Position numbers and translations under genes: made by a program. From Betaproteobacteria bacterium (GTDB lineage Bacteria; Pseudomonadota; Gammaproteobacteria; Burkholderiales; Rhodocyclaceae), in contig WREP01000011.1 of assembly GCA_009779265.1 (NCBI GenBank), forward strand, positions 1 to 62,696: a stretch of 62,696 nt of DNA, given 5' to 3'. Each line of letters starts with the position of its first letter. Position 1 is the stretch's first letter. The notes below the pieces were generated by a model. That model was not told where the DNA came from. It did no database searches and was given only the letters and a program-made list of their open reading frames with translations. Below are positions 21,583-28,721 of this stretch, one piece after another.

Positions 21583-22698
21583 ATGAAAAAACACACCAGC
21601 CTGCTGCTGACAGCGGTGTTACTACTCTCTGCCTGTTCCAGTAATCCCTATTACGATCCGGCCAAGCCGCATCACCGGCCAGATGGTTTCGTCAATAACG
21701 ACAGCCGCGTGGTCATCGGCGATCGCCCCTGGTACGAGAGCCTGTGGCGGCGCATGCGCGGCGGTTTCGTTCCGGCGGAGCCGGCGGGCGGTTATGAACA
21801 ATTCGCCCGCGACTGGAGCGTGGCCGTCGATCTTGAGCGCCTGCGGCAAACCGCCGGGCAGCCGCGCATTACTTGGCTTGGCCATTCCAGCCTGCTACTG
21901 CAAGTCGCTGGCCGGAATATATTGATCGACCCGCAGCTTTCCGACTTCGCCGGCCTGTCGCGCCACATGCTTTCGGCGACGCGCCGGGTGCCGGCGCCGC
22001 TGACGCCGGAGCAACTGCCGCCGATCGACCTGGTGCTGATTTCGCACAATCATTACGACCACCTCGACGAAGACACCCTCTTTCGCCTGCTGGCCGTCGG
22101 GCAGCAGCCACGCTTTCTCGTGCCGCTCGGCCTCAAGCCCTGGTTCGCCGCGCGCGCCATCGCCGATGTCAAGGAAATGGACTGGTGGGACAGCATCGAC
22201 GACGGCCCGCTACGCATTCATCTGACACCGGCCCAGCACTGGAGCAAACGCAGCCTGTTCGACCGCAACACCTCGCTGTGGGGCGGGTTTTTCATCGAAA
22301 CGAAGGGCGATGGCCCGCCGTGGCGCTTTCTCTATACCGGCGACACCGGCTATTCCAGCGATTTTCGTGAAATCCGCCGACGTCTGGGCACGGTCGATCT
22401 GCTGGCCGTGCCGATCGGCGCTTATCTGCCGCGCGATTTCATGGCCCTGGCGCATGTCGATCCCGACGGGGCCGTGCAAATCCTGCTCGATGTCGAGGCC
22501 CGCCAGGCCATCGGCGTGCATTGGGGCGCTTTCGAGTTGAGCCAGGAAGCCTTCGACCAGCCGCCGGCCGACGCCCGCGCCGCGCTGGAACGGCACGGGC
22601 TGGACCCGCAACACCTGTGGCTGTTGCGCCACGGCGAAAGCCGCGAGATTGTGCCAAACCCGGCGGCTAGCCCGGCGCAAACGCCCGACGCCCGATAA
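21583..22698 (+). CDS. MBL-fold metal-dependent hydrolase, NAPE-PLD-like lipoprotein
   Basis: 371 residues. The N-terminus MKKHTSLLLTAVLLLSACSS is a lipoprotein signal with lipobox LSAC. The metallo-beta-lactamase domain shows ITWLGHSSLLLQ, the metal-binding HNHYDHLDED, a second His in PAQHWSKR, Asp in YTGDTGYSSD and the late His in GVHWGAFELS. This arrangement is that of the NAPE-PLD / UlaG-like group, which includes lipid phosphodiesterases. The substrate cannot be read from sequence. A periplasmic or outer-membrane-anchored position is expected. Confidence 0.87.
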   Translation: MKKHTSLLLTAVLLLSACSSNPYYDPAKPHHRPDGFVNNDSRVVIGDRPWYESLWRRMRGGFVPAEPAGGYEQFARDWSVAVDLERLRQTAGQPRITWLGHSSLLLQVAGRNILIDPQLSDFAGLSRHMLSATRRVPAPLTPEQLPPIDLVLISHNHYDHLDEDTLFRLLAVGQQPRFLVPLGLKPWFAARAIADVKEMDWWDSIDDGPLRIHLTPAQHWSKRSLFDRNTSLWGGFFIETKGDGPPWRFLYTGDTGYSSDFREIRRRLGTVDLLAVPIGAYLPRDFMALAHVDPDGAVQILLDVEARQAIGVHWGAFELSQEAFDQPPADARAALERHGLDPQHLWLLRHGESREIVPNPAASPAQTPDAR

Positions 22699-22729
22699 GC
22701 CTCTTGTTTTGTTCAAGGGCGTACGAAAT

Positions 22730-22796
22730 GGATTGCTTCGCTCCTCGCAATGACGATTGCGCCGTCATTGCGAGGAGCGAAGCGACGAAGCAATCC
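22730..22796. repeat. Dispersed palindromic repeat, family A, copy 1
   Basis: Two inverted arms, GGATTGCTTCG...CAATGAC and GTCATTGCGAGGAGCGAAGC...CAATCC, with a 9-bp loop. The right arm is longer by an extra CGACGAAG-type block. Related copies are at 31106-31177, 35855-35928 and 46197-46274. Confidence 0.85.
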
Positions 22797-22847
22797 AGTA
22801 GTGAAGCTGCAAAGCGCTCTAAAATATTATTTTTTCTTCCAAACCCC

Positions 22848-23558
22848 ATGCGCATCGCCGACCCGACCCAAACCACCGTCGTCAACGAAATCCGCCTGAT
22901 GCTCGACGAACTGCCGCTCGACGGCGCCCAGGTGCTCGAACTCGGCTGCGGCAAAGCCGACAAGACGCGGACTTTGGCCGAGAGCGGCCGGCCGCGCGGA
23001 ATCTTGGCGCTGGAAGTGGACACCATCCAGCACGCGCGCAACCTGCAAGTCACCGACCTGCCCACTGTTGCCTTCCGTCACGGCGGCGCCGAGGCCATTC
23101 CCGCCGCCGACGCCAGCGTGGACATCGTGCTGATGTTCAAGTCGCTGCATCATGTGCCGCAGGAGATGATGGATCAGGCGCTCGGCGAAATCGCCCGCGT
23201 CCTGCGTCCCGGCGGTCTGGCCTGGATTTCCGAGCCGGTCTATGCCGGCGATCTGAACGAGGTGACGACCCTCTATCACGATGAGAAAATCGTGCGCGAA
23301 GCGGCCTTCGCCGCCATCCGCCGTGCCGTCGACGCCGGCCTGCTGACGCTGGAACGCCAGTTGTTCTTTTTGACGCGCAGCCATTTCGACGACTTCACGC
23401 AGTTCGAGGCGCGGATGATCCAGGTCACCCATTCCGACCACCGCCTGTCGCCGGAATTGTACGAACGGGTCCGCCAGCGTTTCGCCGATTTCCAGACGCC
23501 AGCCGGCGTCACCTTCTACCCGCCGCAGCGCGTCGATCTGCTGAAAAAACCGGCCTGA
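22848..23558 (+). CDS. Class I SAM-dependent methyltransferase
   Basis: 236 residues. Motif I VLELGCGKADKTRTLAESG is near residue 27, the acidic residue in ILALEVD follows, and motif IV region ASVDIVLMFKSLHHVP and the post-motif ARVLRPGGLAWISEPV are in place, a UbiE/Methyltransf_11-type fold. Substrate unknown. An in-frame extension to 22704 is encoded by the palindromic repeat and is rejected; homology begins at MRIADPTQTT. An AT-rich patch lies just before the start. Confidence 0.85.
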   Translation: MRIADPTQTTVVNEIRLMLDELPLDGAQVLELGCGKADKTRTLAESGRPRGILALEVDTIQHARNLQVTDLPTVAFRHGGAEAIPAADASVDIVLMFKSLHHVPQEMMDQALGEIARVLRPGGLAWISEPVYAGDLNEVTTLYHDEKIVREAAFAAIRRAVDAGLLTLERQLFFLTRSHFDDFTQFEARMIQVTHSDHRLSPELYERVRQRFADFQTPAGVTFYPPQRVDLLKKPA

Positions 23559-23665
23559 TTCCGGCCGCATGTAACAGAATCGCGCCGATCCCGGCCGGAG
23601 GGCAGCGCCCCGGAATTCACCCCACGCCCGCCGGCTGAGGAGCCGGCTTCCGCTACAATCCACCC

Positions 23666-24505
23666 ATGCCTCATGCCGCCGACCCCAGCCTCCTTTCGCC
23701 GCTCGGCAAGCCGACCGCCTACCGCGCCGCTTACGCGCCCGAGCTGCTCTACCCCATCCCGCGCCAGTTGAAGCGCGACGAATTGGGAATCAGCGGCGCC
23801 GATCTGCCTTTCACCGGCGAAGACCTGTGGAACGCCTACGAACTGTCCTGGCTCAACTCGCGCGGCAAGCCGCAGGTTGCCGTGGGCGCCCTGCGCGTAC
23901 CGGCGGACAGTCCGAATCTGATCGAGTCAAAATCGCTCAAGCTCTATCTCAATTCGCTGAACCAGACGCCCTTCGCCGATGCCGCCGCCGTCGCCGCCAC
24001 GCTGACCGCCGATCTCTCGGCCGCCGCCGGCGCTCCGGTGGCGGTCGAGGTGCAGCCGCTGGGCCAGCGGCCGGCGGCGACAATCGGCTACCCCGAGGGA
24101 ATCCTGCTCGACGATCTCGACATCGCCTGCGACGCCTACCAGCCGGCGCCCCATTTGCTCGCCACGCTGGATGGCCCGGTGGTCGAGGAAACCCTGTATT
24201 CGCACCTGCTCAAATCAAACTGCCTGGTCACCGGCCAACCGGACTGGGCGATGCTGGTCATCCGCTATCGCGGCCGGCCGCTCGACCGCGCCGGGCTGCT
24301 GCGCTACATCATCTCTTTCCGCGAGCACAACGAATTCCACGAGCAATGCGTCGAGCGCATCTTCTGCGACATCCGCCGCCACTGCGCGCCCGCGGCGCTG
24401 GCCGTGCACGCCCGCTACACCCGGCGCGGCGGGCTGGACATCAACCCTTTCCGCAGCAGCGGCGGCTTCACGCCCCCCGGCAATCTACGCGAAATCCGCC
24501 AGTAA
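23666..24505 (+). CDS. queF: NADPH-dependent 7-cyano-7-deazaguanine reductase QueF (long form)
   Basis: 279 residues, the two-domain (YqcD-like) form. It reduces preQ0 to preQ1 in queuosine synthesis. The substrate-specificity motif ESKSLKLYLNSLNQT is at about 92-106, the catalytic Cys is in SNCLVTGQPDWA, and the FREHNEFHEQCVERIF region follows. No Shine-Dalgarno is visible, and a TACAAT hexamer ends only six bases before the ATG, so a leaderless transcript is possible. The gap before it holds a GCCGGCT/AGCCGGC hairpin (23630-23647), which I do not recognise as a preQ1 riboswitch. Confidence 0.96.
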   Translation: MPHAADPSLLSPLGKPTAYRAAYAPELLYPIPRQLKRDELGISGADLPFTGEDLWNAYELSWLNSRGKPQVAVGALRVPADSPNLIESKSLKLYLNSLNQTPFADAAAVAATLTADLSAAAGAPVAVEVQPLGQRPAATIGYPEGILLDDLDIACDAYQPAPHLLATLDGPVVEETLYSHLLKSNCLVTGQPDWAMLVIRYRGRPLDRAGLLRYIISFREHNEFHEQCVERIFCDIRRHCAPAALAVHARYTRRGGLDINPFRSSGGFTPPGNLREIRQ

Positions 24506-24686
24506 TCAGGGCCAGCCAGCCCCCGATAATCCAGGTTCCGTTGCCCGGTACGCTGCTCTCAGGGCAATCGCACACGCAGATGTCGTAAACCTGCGAAGAG
24601 AAATCGTTAACTATCACGGGGTTATGACATGGGGTTGTAAACCCAAGTAGATTCAGGTCTACTCTCGATTTTTGTCGGGAATAGAA

Positions 24687-24812
24687 ATGACGCTGACGGA
24701 CGCATTCTCTGTACTGCAAGACCCGCGCACGGGGCCAGCGCAGCGGCACGACCTGCGCGAGATGATCCTGATGGCGCTGCGCGGAGCAGATACTTGGGTG
24801 GATATAGCAGCC
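24687..24812 (+). pseudogene. ISAs1-family transposase, N-terminal remnant
   Basis: The frame MTLTDAFSVLQDPRTGPAQR then HDLREMILMALRGADTWVDIA matches the first part of ISAs1-family DDE transposases, but about five residues of the usual ALCAVLCGAD stretch are missing and homology stops after WVDIA. Upstream, the stretch from about 24559 (CAGGGCAATCGCACAC and following) looks like the left end of such an element. What is left is about 250 bp and not functional. The remaining part of 24506-24831 shows nothing else. Confidence 0.65.
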
Positions 24813-24831
24813 CTTTTTCTTTGGGCGGGAA

Positions 24832-25047
24832 TCAGTCCTCCGCCTTGCGCCAACCCCGGCCTTCCAGGCAGGCGTGCATGCGCCGCACGCTGGCTTGGGT
24901 CACCGCGCCGTCGATTCCGGAATAGACCTGCAATTTGCAGTATTTTTCGTCGCGCTCGTAATCGTCCGCCGACGCGCCGGGCTTCTCCCAGTGCCAGGAG
25001 GCGCAGCCGGCAAGGACGAACAGCAGGAGAGGCAGCGGGAATTTCAT
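24832..25047 (-). CDS. Small putative lipoprotein
   Basis: 71 residues. MKFPLPLLLFVLAGCASWHW is a lipoprotein signal with lipobox LAGC. The mature part (DDYERDEKYCKLQVYSGIDG, then MHACLEGRGWRKAED at the end) has two further Cys and resembles short 'CLEGRGW' lipoproteins common in Beta- and Gammaproteobacteria. Function unknown. It lies downstream of the tRNA operon on the same strand, with its 3' end beside the ISAs1 remnant. Confidence 0.75.
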   Translation of the reverse strand: MKFPLPLLLFVLAGCASWHWEKPGASADDYERDEKYCKLQVYSGIDGAVTQASVRRMHACLEGRGWRKAED

Positions 25048-25112
25048 GAGCGAGGCTTTCAGGAGCGCCCTGCCCACCGGGCGAGGATGGATGTGCCGAT
25101 CATCCGTCGGCT

Positions 25113-25197
25113 TGGTGCCCAGGACGGGGCTCGAACCCGTACACCTTGCGGCGAGAGATTTTAAGTCTCTTGTGTCTACCAGTTTCACCACCCGGGC
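25113..25197 (-). tRNA. tRNA-Leu (TAA)
   Basis: 85 nt with encoded CCA and a long variable arm (class II). The acceptor GCCCGGG pairs with CCTGGGC with one G-U. The anticodon arm AGAGA-CTTAAAA-TCTCT gives TAA and the T-arm has GGTTCGAGCC. Last gene of the tRNA operon. Confidence 0.97.
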
Positions 25198-25273
25198 GGC
25201 GGATTCGATCATGTCGTCGACCCGACGATGGGAAAACGCCTCAGCGCCTTCCCTTGTTCATGACTGGAGATGC

Positions 25274-25349
25274 TGGAGCGGCAGAAGAGTCTCGAACTCT
25301 CGACCTCAACCTTGGCAAGGTTGCGCTCTACCAACTGAGCTACTGCCGC
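25274..25349 (-). tRNA. tRNA-Gly (GCC), copy 2
   Basis: 76 nt with encoded CCA. Acceptor GCGGCAG/CTGCCGC, anticodon loop TTGCCAA, T-arm GAGTTCGAGACTC. Identical to the copy at 25486-25561. Confidence 0.97.
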
Positions 25350-25356
25350 GTTTTTC

Positions 25357-25430
25357 TGGAGGCGCGAGCCGGAGTCGAACCGACCTACACGGATTTGCAA
25401 TCCGGTGCATAACCGCTTTGCTATCGCGCC
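25357..25430 (-). tRNA. tRNA-Cys (GCA)
   Basis: 74 nt with encoded CCA. Acceptor GGCGCGA/TCGCGCC, anticodon arm CCGGA-TTGCAAA-TCCGT, T-arm GGTTCGACTCC. Only 7 bp separate it from the next tRNA-Gly. Confidence 0.97.
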
Positions 25431-25485
25431 CTACCTTGTTCCTACGATACAACTTGAAGGAAGACCATGCTTCCTTCGGAATTCC

Positions 25486-25561
25486 TGGAGCGGCAGAAGA
25501 GTCTCGAACTCTCGACCTCAACCTTGGCAAGGTTGCGCTCTACCAACTGAGCTACTGCCGC
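25486..25561 (-). tRNA. tRNA-Gly (GCC), copy 1
   Basis: 76 nt with encoded CCA and anticodon GCC. It is the first gene of a Gly-Cys-Gly-Leu operon and sits directly behind a strong promoter. Confidence 0.97.
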
Positions 25562-25577
25562 ATCGAACAGAGGGCGC

Positions 25578-25605
25578 ATTATAGGTGCCCCATGCGCGAA
25601 GTCAA
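25578..25605 (-). promoter_or_regulatory. Promoter of the tRNA operon
   Basis: TTGACT (25600-25605), a 16-bp spacer and a perfect TATAAT (25578-25583) are followed by a GC-rich discriminator, 16 bp before the first tRNA. It lies between the pgsA stop and tRNA-Gly. Confidence 0.75.
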
Positions 25606-25611
25606 CCCCCG

Positions 25612-26193
25612 TCAAGCCTCATCAGAAGCGCGTTTGGCGATTTCCGGCCAAGCCATGCGCAGGTAATAGCCCATCGACCACAGGGTGAGCAGGGCGGCGA
25701 GCCAGATCAGCCAGTTGCCGAGGCGGGCAACGTCGATGCCGAACAGGGGCGCGTGATAGAGGAGCAGCGGAATAGCCGTCATCTGCGCGGCGGTCTTGAT
25801 CTTGCCGAGCATCGAGACGGCGACGCTGCGGGCCGCGCCGATCTTGGCCATCCATTCGCGCAGGGCGGAGATGGTAATTTCCCGCCCGATGATGATCATG
25901 GCGATGATGGCATCGGTGCGGCCAAGCTGGACGAGGACAAGCAGCGCGGCGGCAACCATCAGCTTGTCGGCGACCGGATCGAGGAAGGCGCCGAAGGCCG
26001 AGGTCTGGTGGAGCTTGCGCGCGAGGTAGCCATCGGCCCAGTCGGTGACGGCGGCGCCGATGAAGAGCAGCGTCGCCAGCAGGTCGCGCTCGTACTGCGC
26101 CACCCACGCCGTGGGCAGGAAGTAGAGCGCGATGAGCAGCGGGATGGCGACGATACGCAGCCAGGTGAGCAGGATGGGCAGATTGAAAGGCAT
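25612..26193 (-). CDS. pgsA: CDP-diacylglycerol--glycerol-3-phosphate 3-phosphatidyltransferase
   Basis: 193 residues with about five membrane helices. It makes phosphatidylglycerophosphate, the committed step to phosphatidylglycerol. The CDP-alcohol phosphatidyltransferase motif is complete: DWADGYLARKLHQTSAFGAF then LDPVADK (D-x2-DG-x2-AR-x8-G-x3-D-x3-D). It follows uvrC by 8 bp on the same strand, a common uvrC-pgsA-tRNA order in proteobacteria. Confidence 0.96.
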   Translation of the reverse strand: MPFNLPILLTWLRIVAIPLLIALYFLPTAWVAQYERDLLATLLFIGAAVTDWADGYLARKLHQTSAFGAFLDPVADKLMVAAALLVLVQLGRTDAIIAMIIIGREITISALREWMAKIGAARSVAVSMLGKIKTAAQMTAIPLLLYHAPLFGIDVARLGNWLIWLAALLTLWSMGYYLRMAWPEIAKRASDEA

Positions 26194-26201
26194 ATCCTAT
26201 T

Positions 26202-28031
26202 TTAATGTAAGGCGGAATAAATCTTTTCAGCCATATCGCGGCTGATGCCGGACACTTCGGCCAGTTGCTCGATGCTCGCCGCCAGCACGCCGGCAATGCC
26301 GCCAAAGCGGGCGACCAGCGCCTTGCGCCGGGCCGGGCCGACGCCGGGCAGGTTTTCCAGCGTCGAGGTGCGGCGCGCCTTGCCGCGTTGCGCGCGGTGG
26401 CCGGTGATGGCGAAGCGGTGCGCCTCGTCGCGCACCTCCTGAATCAGGTGCAGGGCCGGATGGTCGGCGGGCAGGCTGAGCGGCGGCCGACCATCGGCTT
26501 CCGGGAAAATCAGGCTTTCCAGCCCCGCCTTGCGCTCCTCGCCCTTGGCGACGCCAACCATGTTCAGGTGGCTCAGGCCGAGATCGGCCAGCACCGCCCA
26601 GGCCGCGCCGACCTGCCCCTTGCCACCGTCGATCAGAATCAAATCCGGCGCCACGCCCTTACCGTTGGCAAGGCCGTCGTAGCGCCGGTTCACCGCCTGA
26701 CGCATGGCGGCATAGTCGTCGCCGGGCGTGATGTCGCGGATGTTGAAGCGGCGGTAGTCGCGCTTCTTCATCTGGTTGCCGTCGTACACCACGCAGGAAG
26801 CGACCGCTTTCTCGCCCATCGTGTGGCTGATGTCGAAGCACTCGATGCGGCGGATCGGCTCGGCCAGTTGCAGCGCCTCTTGCAGGGCGGCTAGGCGCTG
26901 CTCCTGCTGCGCCGCCGCCTGGTTGCGCGCCAGGATGGCGAGGCGGGCATTCTGCCGCGCCATTTCGACCCAGGCCCGCTGCGCCAGGGTGCGCCCTTCC
27001 TGGATCGGCACCGGACGCCCGGCGAGCAAAGCCAATTCGGCGGCCAGCGTGGCGGCGCTGTCGGCCTCTTCCTCCTCGTTCTGCAGAGGCGAAACCAGGA
27101 GCCGCGTCGGCGCCGGATGGACGGCGTAATGCTGGCGGATGAAGGCCGCCGTGGCATCGGCCGCCGTCGACTCGCCTGCGTTGCTGGGAAACAGCGGCCG
27201 ATCGCCGAGATGGCGGCCGCCGCGCACCATCGCCAGATTGACGCACAATTGCCCGCCCTCCTTCAGCGCGACGACGATATCGACATCCTCGCCCCTGTTG
27301 CTGTGGACGAACTGCTTTTCCCGCATCTGATGCAGCGCCTGTATCTGGTCGCGGTAGCGCGCCGCCAGCTCGAAGGCCAGCCGCGCCGAGGCATCCTCCA
27401 TCGCCTGCGTCAGGCGCTGGAGGACTTCCTGCTGCTTGCCAGCAAGAAAGAGCGCCGCCCATTGCACATCGGCGGCGTAATCCTCTGCCGCGATGAGGTC
27501 GACGCAAGGGCCGCTGCAACGCTTGATCTGGTACAGCAGGCAAGGCCGCGAGCGGTTGGCGAAAACGCTGTCTTCGCAGGTGCGCAGGCGAAACATCTTT
27601 TGCAGCAGGTGAATGCTCTCGCGCACCGCCCCGCTTGAGGGATACGGCCCGTAATAATCGGCTTTGCGGTCCGGGTTGCCGCGAAAAAAGCCAAGCCGCG
27701 GGTGCGGCTCGCGCCCGAGCATGATGTAGGGATAGGATTTGTCGTCGCGAAAAAGGATGTTGTAGCGCGGCGCCAGCGACTTGATAAGATTGTTTTCCAG
27801 CAGCAGCGCCTCGGCCTCGGTGCGCGTCGCGGTTGTCTCGATGGCGGCGATCTGGCTGACCATGCGGGCGATGCGCGGACTCGACAGATTGGCGCGGAAA
27901 TAGGATGCCACCCGCTTCTTCAGATTCTTGGCCTTGCCGACGTAAAGCGCCTCGCCGTCGGCCCCGAGCATGCGATAAACGCCCGGCAGCCCGGTCAGCG
28001 AGGCGAGAAAGGCTTTGGCGTCGAAAGACAT
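26202..28031 (-). CDS. uvrC: UvrABC system protein C (excinuclease subunit)
   Basis: 609 residues. UvrC makes both incisions in nucleotide excision repair. The GIY-YIG nuclease is at about 12-95 (GVYRMLGADGEALYVGKAKN), a UvrB-binding UVR segment near 205-240 follows, and then the RNase H-like 5' nuclease with IECFDISHTMGE and DLILIDGGKGQ. The C-terminal helix-hairpin-helix pair contains LPGVGPARRKALVARFGG. The frame is open to 28316, but homology starts at MSFDAKAFLASLTGLPGVYR. Confidence 0.97.
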   Translation of the reverse strand: MSFDAKAFLASLTGLPGVYRMLGADGEALYVGKAKNLKKRVASYFRANLSSPRIARMVSQIAAIETTATRTEAEALLLENNLIKSLAPRYNILFRDDKSYPYIMLGREPHPRLGFFRGNPDRKADYYGPYPSSGAVRESIHLLQKMFRLRTCEDSVFANRSRPCLLYQIKRCSGPCVDLIAAEDYAADVQWAALFLAGKQQEVLQRLTQAMEDASARLAFELAARYRDQIQALHQMREKQFVHSNRGEDVDIVVALKEGGQLCVNLAMVRGGRHLGDRPLFPSNAGESTAADATAAFIRQHYAVHPAPTRLLVSPLQNEEEEADSAATLAAELALLAGRPVPIQEGRTLAQRAWVEMARQNARLAILARNQAAAQQEQRLAALQEALQLAEPIRRIECFDISHTMGEKAVASCVVYDGNQMKKRDYRRFNIRDITPGDDYAAMRQAVNRRYDGLANGKGVAPDLILIDGGKGQVGAAWAVLADLGLSHLNMVGVAKGEERKAGLESLIFPEADGRPPLSLPADHPALHLIQEVRDEAHRFAITGHRAQRGKARRTSTLENLPGVGPARRKALVARFGGIAGVLAASIEQLAEVSGISRDMAEKIYSALH

Positions 28032-28045
28032 GGCAGGCCGCAGCG

Positions 28046-28705
28046 TCAGCCGAGCAGCGCCCGGACGCCGGCAAAAACCGCCTCGAAACTCTCCCGCGAC
28101 AGGCGGCCGGTGCGCCAGTTGTAACCGCTGCAATGATAGCTGTCGATCAGCAGGCGGCCATCCGGCAGCGCGTGACGGACATTGTGGGCGAACTTGAAGT
28201 GCGCCGGTTTCAGGCCATAGGTCCACAACAGCGCCTGATGGGCGACAGTGCCGAGAGCGACGACCACCTTCAGGCACGGCATGGCCGCCAGTTCCGCCCG
28301 CAGGTGACCGTTGCACTGGCGGATTTCGCCGGTCGTCGGCTTGTTGGCCGGCGGCAGGCAGCGCACGGCATTGGTGATGCGGCAGTTGTCCAAGTGCATG
28401 GCCGGATTGGCCCAGTCGTCCGGACCAAGCGCGGCAGCAGCGGTAGCGAAGCCGAAACGGTGCAGCGCCGGATACAGCAACTCACCCGCCACATCGCCGG
28501 TAAAGGGCCGACCCGTGCGATTGGCGCCGCGCTCGCCCGGCGCCAGGCCAAGCACCAGCAGTTCGGCGTCGAGCGGCCCGAAAGCCGGCACCGGCAAGGC
28601 GTGCCAGTCGGGATCGCGGCGGCGGATGGCCGCCAGATGTTCGGCCAGACGCGGGCAAGCCACGCAATCGAGCGGATCTTGAAACGAAGCAATGGAGATG
28701 GGCAT
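28046..28705 (-). CDS. Uracil-DNA glycosylase, family 5 (UDGb-like)
   Basis: 219 residues. Motif A GLAPGERGANRTGRPFTGD lacks the catalytic acid/Asn of families 1 and 4 and matches UDGb. The C-terminal motif is SYHCSGYNWRTGRLS. Cys residues in CVACPRL near the start and further Cys (C in NAVRCLPP, NCRI) could hold the 4Fe-4S cluster of this group. UDGb enzymes remove uracil and also hypoxanthine. The ATG at 28705 is chosen by homology. It is divergent from earP, with 16 bp between start codons, and lies 14 bp upstream of uvrC, so both repair genes are probably co-transcribed. Confidence 0.85.
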   Translation of the reverse strand: MPISIASFQDPLDCVACPRLAEHLAAIRRRDPDWHALPVPAFGPLDAELLVLGLAPGERGANRTGRPFTGDVAGELLYPALHRFGFATAAAALGPDDWANPAMHLDNCRITNAVRCLPPANKPTTGEIRQCNGHLRAELAAMPCLKVVVALGTVAHQALLWTYGLKPAHFKFAHNVRHALPDGRLLIDSYHCSGYNWRTGRLSRESFEAVFAGVRALLG

Positions 28706-28721
28706 GGAGCGAAATGTTAAC

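Noticed and set aside
22704-22847. N-terminal extension of the methyltransferase
   Set aside because: Encoded by the palindromic repeat; family homology begins at the ATG at 22848.
23559-23665. Possible preQ1 riboswitch before queF
   Set aside because: Only a simple GC hairpin; the conserved preQ1 aptamer core could not be found.
25274-25561. Possible short CRISPR-like repeat pair
   Set aside because: The repeated unit is a complete tRNA-Gly gene; no spacers, and no cas genes in the window.
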